Notes under the pieces: generated by a model
Told to the model about the DNA's origin: nothing
Databases searched by the model: none
What the model saw: the letters and a program-made list of their open reading frames with translations, nothing else
Assembly (NCBI RefSeq): GCF_900636385.1
Contig: NZ_LR134269.1
Coordinates: forward strand, 310,001 to 374,000
Length of the DNA: 64,000 nucleotides
Origin: Staphylococcus warneri
GTDB taxonomy: Bacteria > Bacillota > Bacilli > Staphylococcales > Staphylococcaceae
Reading direction: 5' to 3'
Shown here: one piece after another, positions 16,957 to 26,851 of the stretch
Position numbering within the stretch: position 1 is the first letter of the stretch
Layout: every line of letters starts with the position of its first letter
Translations under genes and position numbers: made by a program

Positions 16957-17820
16957 ATGACAACGGTCAATGAGAGTTATAAATATTGTCATCAAATAAT
17001 GAAAAAGCATTCTAAAAGTTTTTCTTATGCGTTTGACTTATTACCAGAAAGTGAGAGGCGTGCTGTTTGGGCAGTATACGCGGTTTGTAGAATTATAGAT
17101 GATAGTATTGATGAAGAACAAAATCCTCAAAAATTACAAGCTATTAAAGAAGATATTCAACTGATTGAGTCACAACAAGTTGATTCTACGGTTCAATTCA
17201 AGAGTAATCAACGTATTATGTTAGCTTTTTACGATACATCTCAAAATTACAAAATGGAGTATCAATCTTTCTATAATTTGATAGAATCTGTATTTGAAGA
17301 TGAACATTTTGAAATGTTCGTTAAAGACGAGGAATTAATGAGATATTGTTATGGTGTAGCTGGGACAGTTGGAGAAGTACTATCACCTATTTTGACTGAA
17401 CAGCCAAGTCATGAAACATATGAAGTGGCTCGAGAATTAGGAGAAGCATTGCAATTAACTAATATCTTACGCGATGTAGGCGAAGACTTTGAAAAAGGTC
17501 GTATTTATTTTAGTCGAGAGATGTTAAATCAATATGATGTAAATATTGAAGACGTTTATCAACAGCAGTTAACTGATAATTATATTAATTTATGGGAACA
17601 TTATGCTCAAATTGCAGAAAAGGATTATCAATTTGCATTAGATCATTTAAATGTTTTTAAACCTGAAGCAAGATTAATTATCGAACTAGCGGCACGTATT
17701 TATAAAGGTATTATAGATGAAGTTCGTGTACATGGTTATCCATTACATCGAAGAGTATATGTCTCAAGGTTGGATAAGTTAAACATATACAGACAAGTTA
17801 AAGCTAAATATAATAAATAG
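16957..17820 (+). CDS. crtM: Dehydrosqualene (4,4'-diapophytoene) synthase
   Basis: 287 aa. It joins two farnesyl diphosphates head to head to make 4,4'-diapophytoene, the first step of C30 carotenoid synthesis. Both Asp-rich Mg-diphosphate motifs are present: DDSID at residues 48-52 and DVGEDFEKGR near 172; CRIIDD and GVAGTVGEVL are also family hallmarks. ATG 16957 follows AGGAGGT. The stop overlaps the start region of crtN, so the two form one operon. FPP comes from the mevalonate pathway, two of whose genes (mvaS, mvaA) are at 32708-35511. Confidence 0.93.
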   Translation: MTTVNESYKYCHQIMKKHSKSFSYAFDLLPESERRAVWAVYAVCRIIDDSIDEEQNPQKLQAIKEDIQLIESQQVDSTVQFKSNQRIMLAFYDTSQNYKMEYQSFYNLIESVFEDEHFEMFVKDEELMRYCYGVAGTVGEVLSPILTEQPSHETYEVARELGEALQLTNILRDVGEDFEKGRIYFSREMLNQYDVNIEDVYQQQLTDNYINLWEHYAQIAEKDYQFALDHLNVFKPEARLIIELAARIYKGIIDEVRVHGYPLHRRVYVSRLDKLNIYRQVKAKYNK

Positions 17821-17832
17821 GTGGAATGTCAA

Positions 17833-19338
17833 TTGAATATTGCTGTAATAGGTGCGGGTGTGACAGGTTTAGCTTCTGCAGCTAGGCTTGCTGCACATGG
17901 TCATCAAGTAACATTATATGAAAAGAATGAACAGATTGGTGGACGTATGAACCAATTTACGAAAGATGGCTTTACCTTTGATATGGGACCTACAATAGTT
18001 ATGGTGCCTGAAGTTTATAAAGCCGTGTTTGAAGAATGTGGTGAACGCTTTGAAGATTACGTAGAAATGAAACAATTACCATATATCTATGATGTCTATT
18101 TTAATAAAGATGATAAAGTGAGAGTGCCTACCGATTTAGCTGAGTTACATGACGCTTTAGAACAAATTGAACCTGGAACGACACATGGATTTATGAAATT
18201 TTTAGCAGATGTATATGGAAGATATGAGATTGCTAGAAAATATTTTTTAGAACGAACATATAGAAAACCATCAGACTTTTATAATTTAACATCACTGATT
18301 CAAGGTTATAAATTAAAAACACTAAATCATGCGGATAACTTAATTGGTCAATATGTCCAAAATGAAAAAGTTCAAAAAATGTTAGCATTTCAAATGTTGT
18401 ATATAGGCATTGATCCTAAACAAGGCCCTTCATTATACTCAATTATTCCAATGATTGAAATGATGTTTGGTGTTCATTTTATTAAAGGTGGTATGTATGG
18501 CATGGTGAAAGGTTTAGAACAACTAAACCTTAAGCTAGGTGTGGATATACAATGTAATGCTAATATAGAAGAAATTATTATTGATCCTAAGTATAAGCAA
18601 GCAGACGGCGTAAGAGTGAATGGCCTAGTTAAACGATTTGATAAGGTACTTTGTACGGCAGACTTTCCATATGCTGCGCAACAATTAATGCCACAACATG
18701 CACCCGTTAAAAAATATCCTCCTCAAAAAATAGACCAATTAGATTATTCATGTTCAGCTTTTATGATGTATATAGGGATTGATAAAGATATTACGGAAGA
18801 TGTATTGTTGCATAATGTCTTATTTTCAAATCATTTCAGACAAAATATAGATGAAATATTTAATGGGGATATTTCCGAAGATCCATCGTTGTATTTATAT
18901 GTACCTAAAGTAGGAGATGCCACGTTAGCGCCTGAGGGACAGACAGGATTATATGTTTTAATGCCAACATCAGAGCTTAAAACAGGCCCTTTAGAATGGG
19001 AAAATCCACAGTTTATAAAAAGTGTTAAAGAACATATTTATCGTAAATTAGCTACTATACCTGCACTTGAACATGTTCAAGATTATGTTATTTCCGAAAC
19101 GATTTTTACACCTAAAGATTTTGAACAAACGTTTAATGCTAAGTTTGGTACAGCATTTGGGTTAATGCCCACGCTAGCACAAAGTAATTATTATAGACCT
19201 CCGAACGTATCTAGAGATTACAAAGATTTATACTTTGCTGGTGCGAGTACACATCCAGGTGCAGGTGTACCTATTGTTTTAACAAGTGCTAAAATCACCG
19301 TTGATGAAATCATCAAAGATATTAACAATCATATATAA
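17833..19338 (+). CDS. crtN: 4,4'-diapophytoene desaturase
   Basis: 501 aa flavoprotein that introduces three double bonds to give yellow 4,4'-diaponeurosporene. The N-terminal FAD loop IAVIGAGVTGLASAARLAAHG (residues 3-23), VGGRMN-type segment (IGGRMNQF), and the C-terminal carotenoid-desaturase block YFAGASTHPGAGVPIVLTSA are clear. I start at TTG 17833, 7 nt after AGGTGGA, which overlaps the crtM stop; the frame opens at GTG 17821 but that codon lies within the ribosome site. Length agrees with about 502 aa in S. aureus. No crtP, crtQ or crtO follows: an intact terminator and an unrelated gene do. Confidence 0.93.
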   Translation: MNIAVIGAGVTGLASAARLAAHGHQVTLYEKNEQIGGRMNQFTKDGFTFDMGPTIVMVPEVYKAVFEECGERFEDYVEMKQLPYIYDVYFNKDDKVRVPTDLAELHDALEQIEPGTTHGFMKFLADVYGRYEIARKYFLERTYRKPSDFYNLTSLIQGYKLKTLNHADNLIGQYVQNEKVQKMLAFQMLYIGIDPKQGPSLYSIIPMIEMMFGVHFIKGGMYGMVKGLEQLNLKLGVDIQCNANIEEIIIDPKYKQADGVRVNGLVKRFDKVLCTADFPYAAQQLMPQHAPVKKYPPQKIDQLDYSCSAFMMYIGIDKDITEDVLLHNVLFSNHFRQNIDEIFNGDISEDPSLYLYVPKVGDATLAPEGQTGLYVLMPTSELKTGPLEWENPQFIKSVKEHIYRKLATIPALEHVQDYVISETIFTPKDFEQTFNAKFGTAFGLMPTLAQSNYYRPPNVSRDYKDLYFAGASTHPGAGVPIVLTSAKITVDEIIKDINNHI

Positions 19339-19352
19339 TTCGTTAGCGTAGA

Positions 19353-19405
19353 GCGTGAGATAGAATTGCTATGACTTTCATATCAATACGAATTCTCACG
19401 TTTTA
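19353..19405 (+). terminator. Terminator after crtN
   Basis: CGTGAGATAGAATT pairs with AATTCTCACG (bulged), followed by TTTTATTTAT. Confidence 0.7.
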
Positions 19406-19442
19406 TTTATATTAGATACTAAACACTAAGATTAAAAATCAG

Positions 19443-19483
19443 AATATTGTTAATATTGACAATATTAATCCGCTTGATAGAAT
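19443..19483 (+). promoter_or_regulatory. Promoter with inverted repeat before the aminotransferase operon
   Basis: TTGACA (19456-19461), 16-nt spacer, TAGAAT (19478-19483). The inverted repeat AATATTGT (19443-19450) / ACAATATT (19459-19466) covers the -35 box, so a repressor or activator site is likely; the protein is unknown. Confidence 0.5.
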
Positions 19484-19534
19484 GATAATATCTAAACATG
19501 ACATAGAACATTGGAGATTAAGAAGGCATGAGAC

Positions 19535-20695
19535 GTGAAAATGTCAGAGAGATTGGCGGCAATTCCTGAAAGTTATTTTGGCAAAACTATGGGAAGAAAA
19601 ATAGAATATGGGCCTCTTCCTTTAATTAATATGGCTGTTGGTATTCCGGATGGTGAAACACCACATGGTATTATTAATCATTTTGCTAAAAGATTGAACG
19701 TACCTGAGAATCAAAAATATGGTGCTTTTCATGGTAAAGCATCATTTAAACAAGCCATCGTTGATTTTTATCAGAGACATTATGATGTTGAATTAGATGC
19801 AGAAGATGAAGTTTGTATATTATACGGTACGAAAAATGGACTTGTTGCACTTCCAACTTGTCTCGTTAATCCTGGGGAAAATGTGCTATTACCGGATCCA
19901 GGTTATACAGATTATTTAGCGGGGGTCATGCTTGCGGATGCTCGCCCTGTCTCATTAAATTTAGAACCACCGCACTATCTGCCAGATTGGGATAAAGTAG
20001 ATAAAAATATATTAAATAATACAAAGCTAGTTTATTTAACATATCCAAATAATCCAACAGGCTCTACTGCTACCAAAGCAGTGTTTGATGAAGCGATTCA
20101 AAGATTTAAAGATACTAATACTAAAATTATTCATGATTTCGCTTATAGTGCATTCGGTTTTGATGCTAAAAATCCAAGTATTTTATCATCAGAGAATGGA
20201 AAAGATGTAGCTGTTGAAATATTCTCGTTATCAAAGGGATACAATATGTTAGGATTTAGGGTAGGCTTTGCAGTAGGAAATCGTGACATGATTCAGGCCT
20301 TGAAAAAGTATCAAACACATACGAATGCAGGTATGTTTGGTGCCTTACAAGACGCAGCAACCTATGCGTTAAATCATTATGACGAATTTTTAGAACAACA
20401 AAATGATACATTCAAGCGAAGACGAGATATGTTTGAGCGTATATTAAGTGAAGCAGGGTTGCCATTTGTACATTCTAAAGGTGGTATTTATTGTTGGTTA
20501 AAGACACCACCCGGATATGAGAGTGAATCATTTGAACAGTTCTTATTAAAAGAATATTCCATTTTAATGGCACCTGGTATCCCGTTCGGTGAAAATGGTA
20601 GAAACTATGTAAGGCTATCTTTAGCACTACCAGATGAACAACTTGAAACAGCAGCAGAACGATTAGCAACTTTAGCAAATTTATATGGAAAATAG
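19535..20695 (+). CDS. PLP-dependent class I/II aminotransferase
   Basis: 386 aa fold-type I aminotransferase. Visible: KYGAFHGKASFKQAI (N-terminal), LPDPGYTDY, YLTYPNNPTGS (cofactor Asn and Pro loop), DFAYSAFGF (Asp and Tyr contacting PLP), the Schiff-base Lys in SLSKGYNMLGFRVGF, and RLSLALP (substrate-carboxylate Arg). Start: GTG 19535, 8 nt after AAGAAGG; the ATG two codons on is too far. It is followed 21 nt later by a D-2-hydroxyacid dehydrogenase. The pair could interconvert an amino acid, its keto acid and its D-hydroxy acid; substrate unknown. Confidence 0.85.
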   Translation: MKMSERLAAIPESYFGKTMGRKIEYGPLPLINMAVGIPDGETPHGIINHFAKRLNVPENQKYGAFHGKASFKQAIVDFYQRHYDVELDAEDEVCILYGTKNGLVALPTCLVNPGENVLLPDPGYTDYLAGVMLADARPVSLNLEPPHYLPDWDKVDKNILNNTKLVYLTYPNNPTGSTATKAVFDEAIQRFKDTNTKIIHDFAYSAFGFDAKNPSILSSENGKDVAVEIFSLSKGYNMLGFRVGFAVGNRDMIQALKKYQTHTNAGMFGALQDAATYALNHYDEFLEQQNDTFKRRRDMFERILSEAGLPFVHSKGGIYCWLKTPPGYESESFEQFLLKEYSILMAPGIPFGENGRNYVRLSLALPDEQLETAAERLATLANLYGK

Positions 20696-20716
20696 TACAT
20701 AGGGGATGAAGTTATT

Positions 20717-21715
20717 ATGACTAAAATTAAAATAATGAGTGTGCGTGACGAGGATATTGTATATATTGAATCATGGGCTAAGGAAAACAATGTGGAATAT
20801 GAGTTAACTAAGTCACCATTGACAGAGGATAATGTCGATGAGGTTAAAGGATTTGATGGGTTATCATTATCACAACAACTACCTATTTCAGAAGCGGTGT
20901 TTGCTAAATTAAAATCATTCGGTATTAAACAAATTGCTCAAAGAAGTGCGGGATTTGATACATACGATTTAGAGTTAGCATCAAAATATGACATTATCGT
21001 CTCTAATGTGCCTTCGTACTCACCAAGTTCAATTGCAGAATTTGCAGTAACACAAGCTATTAATGTTGTCAGACATTTTAATGCTATTCAAACTAAAATG
21101 AAATTACATGATTTTAGATGGGAACCATCAATACTGTCACAATCAATCAGTGATTTGAAAGTGGCAGTCATAGGTACTGGAAGAATAGGAAGTATTGTAG
21201 CTAAAATTTTTGCTAATGGTTATGGATGCGAGGTAGTCGCATACGATCCTTTTCCTGATGCGCATATTAAAGATATAGTGTCATATCAAACCACTTTACA
21301 AGAAGCTATTGAAGGTGCAGATATTGTTACTTTGCATGTCCCAGCAACTAAATATAACCATCATTTATTTGATCAATATACATTTAATCATTTTAAAAAA
21401 GGTTCAGTATTTGTCAATTGTGCACGAGGCACTTTAGTCGATACACATGCGTTACTATCATGTATAGATAGTGGTCAAATTAAAGGTGCTGCTCTGGACA
21501 CCTATGAATTTGAACGTGGCTTATTCCCTAGTGATCAACGAGATAAAAAGATGAATGATACGTTACTTCAACAACTGATTGATAGAGAAGATATCATCAT
21601 AACACCACATATTGCATTTTATACAGAAGCAGCAGTGGAAAATTTAATCGTTGATGCGTTAGATGCAACAATGGAGGTTATTCAAACAGGAACAACTCAT
21701 TTGCGAGTAAATTAA
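20717..21715 (+). CDS. D-2-hydroxyacid dehydrogenase (D-lactate dehydrogenase family)
   Basis: 332 aa. NAD loop IGTGRIGSIVAKIFANGYGCEVVAYD, and the catalytic set Arg (NCARGTLVDT), Glu (YEFERG) and His (TPHIAFYTE). It is a paralogue of the likely ldhD at 62345 (shared [26 protein letters not shown]), but the N-terminal strands differ and no Rex box precedes it. Cotranscribed with the aminotransferase, so it probably reduces that enzyme's keto acid rather than serving as the main fermentative enzyme. ATG follows AGGGGATGAAG. Confidence 0.8.
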   Translation: MTKIKIMSVRDEDIVYIESWAKENNVEYELTKSPLTEDNVDEVKGFDGLSLSQQLPISEAVFAKLKSFGIKQIAQRSAGFDTYDLELASKYDIIVSNVPSYSPSSIAEFAVTQAINVVRHFNAIQTKMKLHDFRWEPSILSQSISDLKVAVIGTGRIGSIVAKIFANGYGCEVVAYDPFPDAHIKDIVSYQTTLQEAIEGADIVTLHVPATKYNHHLFDQYTFNHFKKGSVFVNCARGTLVDTHALLSCIDSGQIKGAALDTYEFERGLFPSDQRDKKMNDTLLQQLIDREDIIITPHIAFYTEAAVENLIVDALDATMEVIQTGTTHLRVN

Positions 21716-21754
21716 AAAACGGGAGCGATACCCATTAAGGTCGCTCCCGTTTTA
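21716..21754 (+). terminator. Bidirectional terminator between the dehydrogenase and copZ
   Basis: AAAACGGGAGCGA pairs with TCGCTCCCGTTTT; A-run before and T-run after serve both converging genes. Confidence 0.9.
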
Positions 21755-21758
21755 ATTT

Positions 21759-21965
21759 TTATTTAACATCATAGCCTTGATCTTCAATCGCATCTTTCAT
21801 GTCAGAAAGTTGAACTTTATCTTCGTTATAATCCACACGTACTTGTCCTTTTTCTAAATCAACTTCTGCAGCTGAAACACCGTTTATTTTAGCTAAAGCA
21901 GATTCAACAGCATTTTTACAATGATCACAACTCATGCCTTCTACATTAATAATTTCTTGTCCCAT
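21759..21965 (-). CDS. copZ: Copper chaperone CopZ
   Basis: 68 aa heavy-metal-associated domain with the copper site GMSCDHC (residues 9-15; MxCxxC) and the fold strands ALAKINGVSAAEVDLEKG and GYDV. It carries Cu(I) in the cytoplasm and hands it to CopA, so that free copper stays low. It follows copA by 93 nt in the same direction and has its own AGGTGAA ribosome site. Confidence 0.95.
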   Translation of the reverse strand: MGQEIINVEGMSCDHCKNAVESALAKINGVSAAEVDLEKGQVRVDYNEDKVQLSDMKDAIEDQGYDVK

Positions 21966-22058
21966 TTTAATTCACCTCATTTTATTTAATATCTTATCTT
22001 CATTTTATAACTAAGTTGTATGACTTAAAAGTAATTGATACAACTTAATTGGATTGTT

Positions 22059-24443
22059 TTATTTAATGATTCGTTTCAATCTTAATGCATTGGTTACAAC
22101 GCTAACAGAACTTAATGTCATCGCAGCGCCTGCAATCCATGGTGCAAGTAGACCTAAAGCGGCGATAGGTATACCTGCGATATTATAGCCAAAAGCCCAA
22201 ATGAGATTTTGACGGATATTGCGCATTGTTAGTTGGCTGATATTGATTGTTTGAGATAGTAATGATAAATCACCACCTAATATTGTAATATCGGCTGCTT
22301 CAATCGCAACTTCGGTACCAGTACCCATGGCAATACCGATATCTGCAGTAACAAGTGCAGGGGCATCATTGACACCATCACCAACCATAGCTACTTGTCG
22401 ACCTTCTTTTTGTAGACGTGTGATGTTGTCGGACTTTTCGTCTGGAAGTACATTGGCAATGACATGATCAATACCGACTTGTTGTGCTATCGCTCGGGCG
22501 GTATTGTTATTATCACCGGTCAACATCACGACATCAATATTCATTTTGTGTAGTTTCTGTATTGATTCAATAGCATTATCTTTAATAGTGTCTGCCACAG
22601 CGATCATACCTTGATATATATCATCGATGGCAATTAGCATGACCGTTTTACCATCGAGTTCCCACTGAGTCATTTTTTCATCTATATGAGAATTCAAAGG
22701 AATTTGATGTTTTGTCATTAATTGACGATTACCAACTAAAATCGTTGAATGGTCAACAGTTGCGGATATACCATGTCCTGGCATAGCATTAAATTCATCC
22801 GTATCCACTAATTCGAGATTTTTTCCTTTAGCATAGTCTACAATGGCTTTTGCTAATGGATGTTCGGAAGCGTTCTCTGCACTAGCGAGTAATTGTAGTG
22901 AACGTGTATCACCGTCAAAATCAGTTACTACAGGCTTCCCATTAGTAATGGTACCCGTTTTATCCAAAACAATAGTATCAATGTGTTGTGTTTCTTCAAC
23001 GTACTGACCACCCTTAAATAAAATACCTTTTTCAGCAGCGCGTCCTGTTCCCACCATGATAGATGTAGGTGTAGCTAAGCCTAATGAACATGGACAAGCG
23101 ATTACAAGTACTGAAATAGCTGCCATAAGCGCGGGTTCGAATTCTCCGACATGAACCACTGTAATCCATATCATAAACGTAAGTAATGCAATACCGACAA
23201 CGGTTGGCACAAAATAACCAGATATTTGGTCAGCTAATCGTTGAATAGGTGCTTTGGAACCTTGTGCTTGTTCGACAACCTTAATGATATTAGCTAATGC
23301 TGTATCATTACCGACTTGTGTTGCTTCCATAATGATTGAGCCATTTTGATTAATCGTTGCGCCAATAACTTTGTCATCCGCATTTTTATCTACTGGGATA
23401 GATTCCCCAGTTAACATAGATTCGTCTATAGACGTTATACCTTTAATAATGACACCATCAACTGGGATTTTTTCACCAGGTTTAATAATAATATGGTCGC
23501 CAACTAGAACATCTTTAATGGGAACCATTTTTTCTATACCATCTTTAACAATGCGCGCTTCCTTAGCTTGTAAACTTAATAATTCACCTAGGGCATTGGT
23601 CGTTTGTGTTTTAGCTTTTGCTTCCAAATATTTACCAAATAAAATAAGCGTAATTAATACAGCACTCGTTTCAAAATAAAGGTGTGGCATATGCGTTGAA
23701 TGATTGAGCCATTTAAACATTTCATAAATGCTATAAAAATAAGCTGCGCTTGTACCTAAAGCGACTAATACATCCATGTTGGCAGAGCCATTTTTTAGAT
23801 TTTTATAAGCACCTTTATAAAACTGCCAACCAATTATAAATTGTACTGGTGTAGCCAATATGAATTGGAACCAGGGATTCATCAATAGGGAGGGCAAAGG
23901 TAAATGGAATAAATGAACCAACATTGTCATCAGTAGTGGTACTGATAATACGATAGAAAAGATTAATTTATGGAACTGTTTCTTCAGTTGTTTATCTTTA
24001 TTTGAATATTGTTGTTGTCCTTCTTTAACTTCAGCGTCATAACCTAAATTCTGGATTTTAGAAATAAAATCATCACTATTAACGACGCCACGATAATATG
24101 TCACAGTTGCTTGTTCTGTAGTCAAGTTAACCGTCGCTTGAACGACACCATCCATTTTATTAAGGACTTTCTCTATACGATTTGAACATGCTGCACATGT
24201 CATACCAGAAATAGTTAAGTCAATACTGTCTTTTACTACATCGTATCCCAAATGCTGGATTTCGTTGACATAGTCATTAGTTCGGTATTGTCCTTTAAAA
24301 TCATCAATAGTGGCTTGCTCAGTTGTAATGTTAACTTGAGCTTTAACATCATCCAGTTTGTTTAATTTCTTTTCAATTCTATTGGAACACGCAGCGCATG
24401 TCATGCCAGTGATGTCTAAAGTTGTTCTTTTGTTTTTATCCAT
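22059..24443 (-). CDS. copA: Copper-exporting P1B-type ATPase
   Basis: 794 aa. Two N-terminal metal domains, each with GMTCAAC (about residues 14 and 82), then the transport ATPase: TGESIPV actuator loop, the CPC metal site in [11 protein letters not shown], phosphorylation motif [12 protein letters not shown] motif [19 protein letters not shown] hinge, and C-terminal TM helices with the YN and MSS-type copper residues ([16 protein letters not shown]). It pumps Cu(I) out of the cell. ATG 24443 follows GGAGG; eight earlier codons are excluded. A CsoR-type operator sits in the promoter. Confidence 0.96.
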   Translation of the reverse strand: MDKNKRTTLDITGMTCAACSNRIEKKLNKLDDVKAQVNITTEQATIDDFKGQYRTNDYVNEIQHLGYDVVKDSIDLTISGMTCAACSNRIEKVLNKMDGVVQATVNLTTEQATVTYYRGVVNSDDFISKIQNLGYDAEVKEGQQQYSNKDKQLKKQFHKLIFSIVLSVPLLMTMLVHLFHLPLPSLLMNPWFQFILATPVQFIIGWQFYKGAYKNLKNGSANMDVLVALGTSAAYFYSIYEMFKWLNHSTHMPHLYFETSAVLITLILFGKYLEAKAKTQTTNALGELLSLQAKEARIVKDGIEKMVPIKDVLVGDHIIIKPGEKIPVDGVIIKGITSIDESMLTGESIPVDKNADDKVIGATINQNGSIIMEATQVGNDTALANIIKVVEQAQGSKAPIQRLADQISGYFVPTVVGIALLTFMIWITVVHVGEFEPALMAAISVLVIACPCSLGLATPTSIMVGTGRAAEKGILFKGGQYVEETQHIDTIVLDKTGTITNGKPVVTDFDGDTRSLQLLASAENASEHPLAKAIVDYAKGKNLELVDTDEFNAMPGHGISATVDHSTILVGNRQLMTKHQIPLNSHIDEKMTQWELDGKTVMLIAIDDIYQGMIAVADTIKDNAIESIQKLHKMNIDVVMLTGDNNNTARAIAQQVGIDHVIANVLPDEKSDNITRLQKEGRQVAMVGDGVNDAPALVTADIGIAMGTGTEVAIEAADITILGGDLSLLSQTINISQLTMRNIRQNLIWAFGYNIAGIPIAALGLLAPWIAGAAMTLSSVSVVTNALRLKRIIK

Positions 24444-24471
24444 GCGAAAGCCTCCATTTCTATTCACTTTT

Positions 24472-24500
24472 AATATACCCCCTATAGGTATTTAAGTCAA
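24472..24500 (-). promoter_or_regulatory. copAZ promoter with CsoR-type operator
   Basis: On the minus strand TTGACT, exactly 17 nt, then TATATT. The spacer contains the GC-cored palindrome ATACCCCCTATAGGTAT (24475-24491), matching the C-run plus TATAGG form of CsoR operators. CsoR releases DNA when it binds Cu(I), so copAZ is copper-induced. The csoR gene is not in the window. Confidence 0.8.
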
Positions 24501-24545
24501 TCGTATGAACTGAGGTATTGTCAGTAAATAGGTAAGAATAACAAA

Positions 24546-24587
24546 AAGTACAATTCAACCATGCGTAAGACATGAGAATTGTACTTT
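24546..24587 (-). terminator. Terminator after the small secreted protein gene
   Basis: AAGTACAATTC pairs with GAATTGTACTT; A-run to the left gives the T-tail on the minus strand. Confidence 0.75.
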
Positions 24588-24654
24588 AATCATCTATATT
24601 AACAGCTGATTCGCTGGTATTGTCATTTATATGAGTCATTGGTTTATTAAGTAT

Positions 24655-24861
24655 CTAGAAGAAATCTGATGGAGAGAATTGTTTGATATCAATATCTTTA
24701 AGTTGGTTAATATCATAATTGGAAAAGTTCTCTAAAAGTTGTCCATTTTTCATTTGTTGATAGTATTGGTCGGCTTCGTTAATGACATCATGTGTTTGAA
24801 CTGTTTTAACGACACCTAAGAGGATTAGGACTGCAATAACAGTTTTTAATATCCTTTTCAT
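24655..24861 (-). CDS. Small secreted or membrane-anchored protein, unknown
   Basis: 68 aa. Residues 2-23 (KRILKTVIAVLILLGVVKTV) form a signal anchor or uncleaved signal; I see no lipobox or clear signal-peptidase I site. The rest is polar and predicted helical, with two Asp/Gln/Leu-rich stretches (YDINQLKDIDIKQFSPSDFF). ATG follows AGGAGCC. It stands alone between copA and the divergent SDR gene. No domain recognised. Confidence 0.7.
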   Translation of the reverse strand: MKRILKTVIAVLILLGVVKTVQTHDVINEADQYYQQMKNGQLLENFSNYDINQLKDIDIKQFSPSDFF

Positions 24862-24997
24862 TATTATCGGCTCCTTTTGGTTTTGATACTATTTATTATA
24901 GAAAATAAAGTACTTGAATACATGGGGCTATGGTATTGATGTTACCTCGTACTTCAGTATGATGTTTAAAAATAGGCATGGAAAAAGTATTTAAATC

Positions 24998-25023
24998 GTT
25001 TTGAAAGCAGCTTTATAGGGAAG
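24998..25023 (+). promoter_or_regulatory. Candidate sigma-B promoter of the stress SDR gene
   Basis: GTTTTG (24998-25003), 14 nt, GGGAAG (25018-25023); the start codon is 30 nt further on. The homologous B. subtilis YdaD/GSP39-type proteins belong to the sigma-B general stress regulon. Confidence 0.35.
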
Positions 25024-25053
25024 TTGAATATTGATTAGGAAAGGGGACATGTT

Positions 25054-25923
25054 ATGAATTTATTAGAATTTCATCAACAAATTAAAGGTTATACGCAAAG
25101 TAATCAACCAGGTATTGAAGCGGAAATGAAACCTAAGCCAATAGCTGAGTTAAACACATATCAAGCTGCAGGAAAATTAAAAGACAAAGTTGCACTAATA
25201 ACTGGTGGTGATTCAGGCATTGGACGTGCAGTTGCGATATTATTTGCTAAAGAAGGTGCCAATGTAGCCATTGGTTACTATAATGAGCATCAAGACGCTA
25301 AAGAGACAGTTCGTCGTTTAGAAGAATTAGGTGTTAAGGCTAAAGCATATGCACATGATTTAAAAGACGAGACACAATCGCAGCAACTTGTGAAAGATGT
25401 TGTCGATGATTTTGGTGGACTTAATATCCTAGTTAATAATGGTGGCGTGCAATTTCCTCGAGATCATTTTGAAGAGATTACACCAGAACAAGTAAAAGAG
25501 ACATTCCAGACAAATATTTTCGGAATGATATTTTTATCTCAAGCAGCAGTACCGTATTTAAATGATGGAGATTCAATTATTAATACGACAAGTGTGACAG
25601 CATATAGAGGTTCAGGTCACTTGATTGATTATTCAGCGACAAAAGGTGCTATCGTATCATTTACACGTTCATTAGCTACGACATTAATGGAGAAAAATAT
25701 TCGTGTGAATGCAGTAGCACCAGGCCCCATTTATACACCGTTGATTCCTGCAACATTTGATGAAGAGAAAGTTGAAAATCAAGGCGGTGGTACACCAATG
25801 GGGCGTCGTGGTCAACCAGCTGAACTAGCACCATCATATGTATTTTTAGCAACACCTGCAGATAGCTCATATATCACTGGACAGGTGATTCATGTTAATG
25901 GTGGAGACTTCATGACCACTTAA
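25054..25923 (+). CDS. SDR oxidoreductase, general-stress-protein 39 type
   Basis: 289 aa. The 45-residue N-terminal extension with PGIEAEMKPKPIAE is characteristic of the YdaD/YhxC/GSP39 subgroup. The SDR core follows: TGGDSGIGRA, LKDE, NNGGVQ (the usual NNAG with Gly for Ala), Ser in NTTSVTAYRG, YSATKGA (Tyr-x-x-x-Lys), APGPIYTPL, and the closing TGQVIHVNGGDF. Substrate unknown; probably a stress-induced aldehyde or keto reductase. ATG follows GGAAAGGGGA. Followed after 40 nt by an acetyltransferase on the same strand. Confidence 0.85.
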   Translation: MNLLEFHQQIKGYTQSNQPGIEAEMKPKPIAELNTYQAAGKLKDKVALITGGDSGIGRAVAILFAKEGANVAIGYYNEHQDAKETVRRLEELGVKAKAYAHDLKDETQSQQLVKDVVDDFGGLNILVNNGGVQFPRDHFEEITPEQVKETFQTNIFGMIFLSQAAVPYLNDGDSIINTTSVTAYRGSGHLIDYSATKGAIVSFTRSLATTLMEKNIRVNAVAPGPIYTPLIPATFDEEKVENQGGGTPMGRRGQPAELAPSYVFLATPADSSYITGQVIHVNGGDFMTT

Positions 25924-25963
25924 CAAATAGTTAAACGAATTAAATGATAGGATGACGTAATAA

Positions 25964-26524
25964 ATGACAGAAAAAGAAAAAATGTTAGCGCATCAATGGT
26001 ATGATGCCAATTTCGATTCGGAATTAATCAATGATAGGAAAAAAGCTAAAGATTTATGCTTTGACTATAATCATACAAAACCAAGTCATGAAGACGAAAG
26101 AAATGAAATATTAAAGTCACTGTTCCAATCAAATCCTGAAAATATAGATATTGCCATACCATTTGATACTGATTACGGATGGAATGTGAACTTTGGTGAA
26201 AATGTATTTCTTAATACAAATTGTTATTTAATGGATGGTGGAGGTATTACATTTGGTGATAATGTATTTGTAGGTCCTAATTGTGGCTTTTATACAGCGA
26301 CACATCCATTGAAGTATGAAGATAGAAATAAGGGATTAGAATTAGCTGAGCCTATTAGTGTTGGTAGTAATACGTGGTTTGGTGGTAATGTAGTGGTATT
26401 ACCAGGTGTTACTATCGGCGAAGGTAGTGTGATAGGTGCAGGTAGTGTTGTAACGAAAGATATCCCGCCTAATAGTTTAGCAGTAGGAAATCCATGTAAA
26501 GTCATACGTCAAATTGATAATTAA
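25964..26524 (+). CDS. maa: Maltose O-acetyltransferase family protein
   Basis: 186 aa. N-terminal Mac domain ([20 protein letters not shown]) and a left-handed beta-helix of hexapeptide repeats: [48 protein letters not shown]. The catalytic His is in TATHPL. It acetylates sugars such as maltose or glucose with acetyl-CoA, perhaps to detoxify excess sugar. Cotranscribed with the stress SDR or from its own promoter; the terminator at 26534 ends the unit. Confidence 0.85.
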   Translation: MTEKEKMLAHQWYDANFDSELINDRKKAKDLCFDYNHTKPSHEDERNEILKSLFQSNPENIDIAIPFDTDYGWNVNFGENVFLNTNCYLMDGGGITFGDNVFVGPNCGFYTATHPLKYEDRNKGLELAEPISVGSNTWFGGNVVVLPGVTIGEGSVIGAGSVVTKDIPPNSLAVGNPCKVIRQIDN

Positions 26525-26533
26525 TCACATAGT

Positions 26534-26586
26534 TGTCCATAAGAAGTAAAAGTGGTTCAATGCATTTGCTTCTTGTGGACTTATTT
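26534..26586 (+). terminator. Terminator after maa
   Basis: GTCCATAAGAAG pairs with CTTCTTGTGGAC (one wobble), followed by TTATTTTATTT. Confidence 0.8.
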
Positions 26587-26685
26587 TATTTCGAGTTGAG
26601 GTTGGCGATTTAACTGTCAGAATCAAAAAATATTAAGGTTTGATTAATCCGCATATTAAATTTTTGAAATATTAAGATTTTTAAA

Positions 26686-26699
26686 TGAAAGCGATTGCA
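26686..26699 (+). promoter_or_regulatory. cre site (CcpA) upstream of rocA
   Basis: TGAAAGCGATTGCA matches the cre consensus TGWAARCGYTWNCW at 13 of 14 positions. It lies 166 bp before the rocA start. CcpA repression of proline/arginine catabolism by glucose is established in staphylococci. Confidence 0.65.
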
Positions 26700-26851
26700 A
26701 AAGTGTAACAGTACATAGTAGAATGTAAGAAAGGTTGAGATAAAATGACACTGAAAGACAGTAACATCAATAGGCATTTATCTAGACCTCAATATCATTA
26801 AACAAAGGGTTTGAAGAACTCACTTTAATATTTCATAGGGGGTACGCAATA

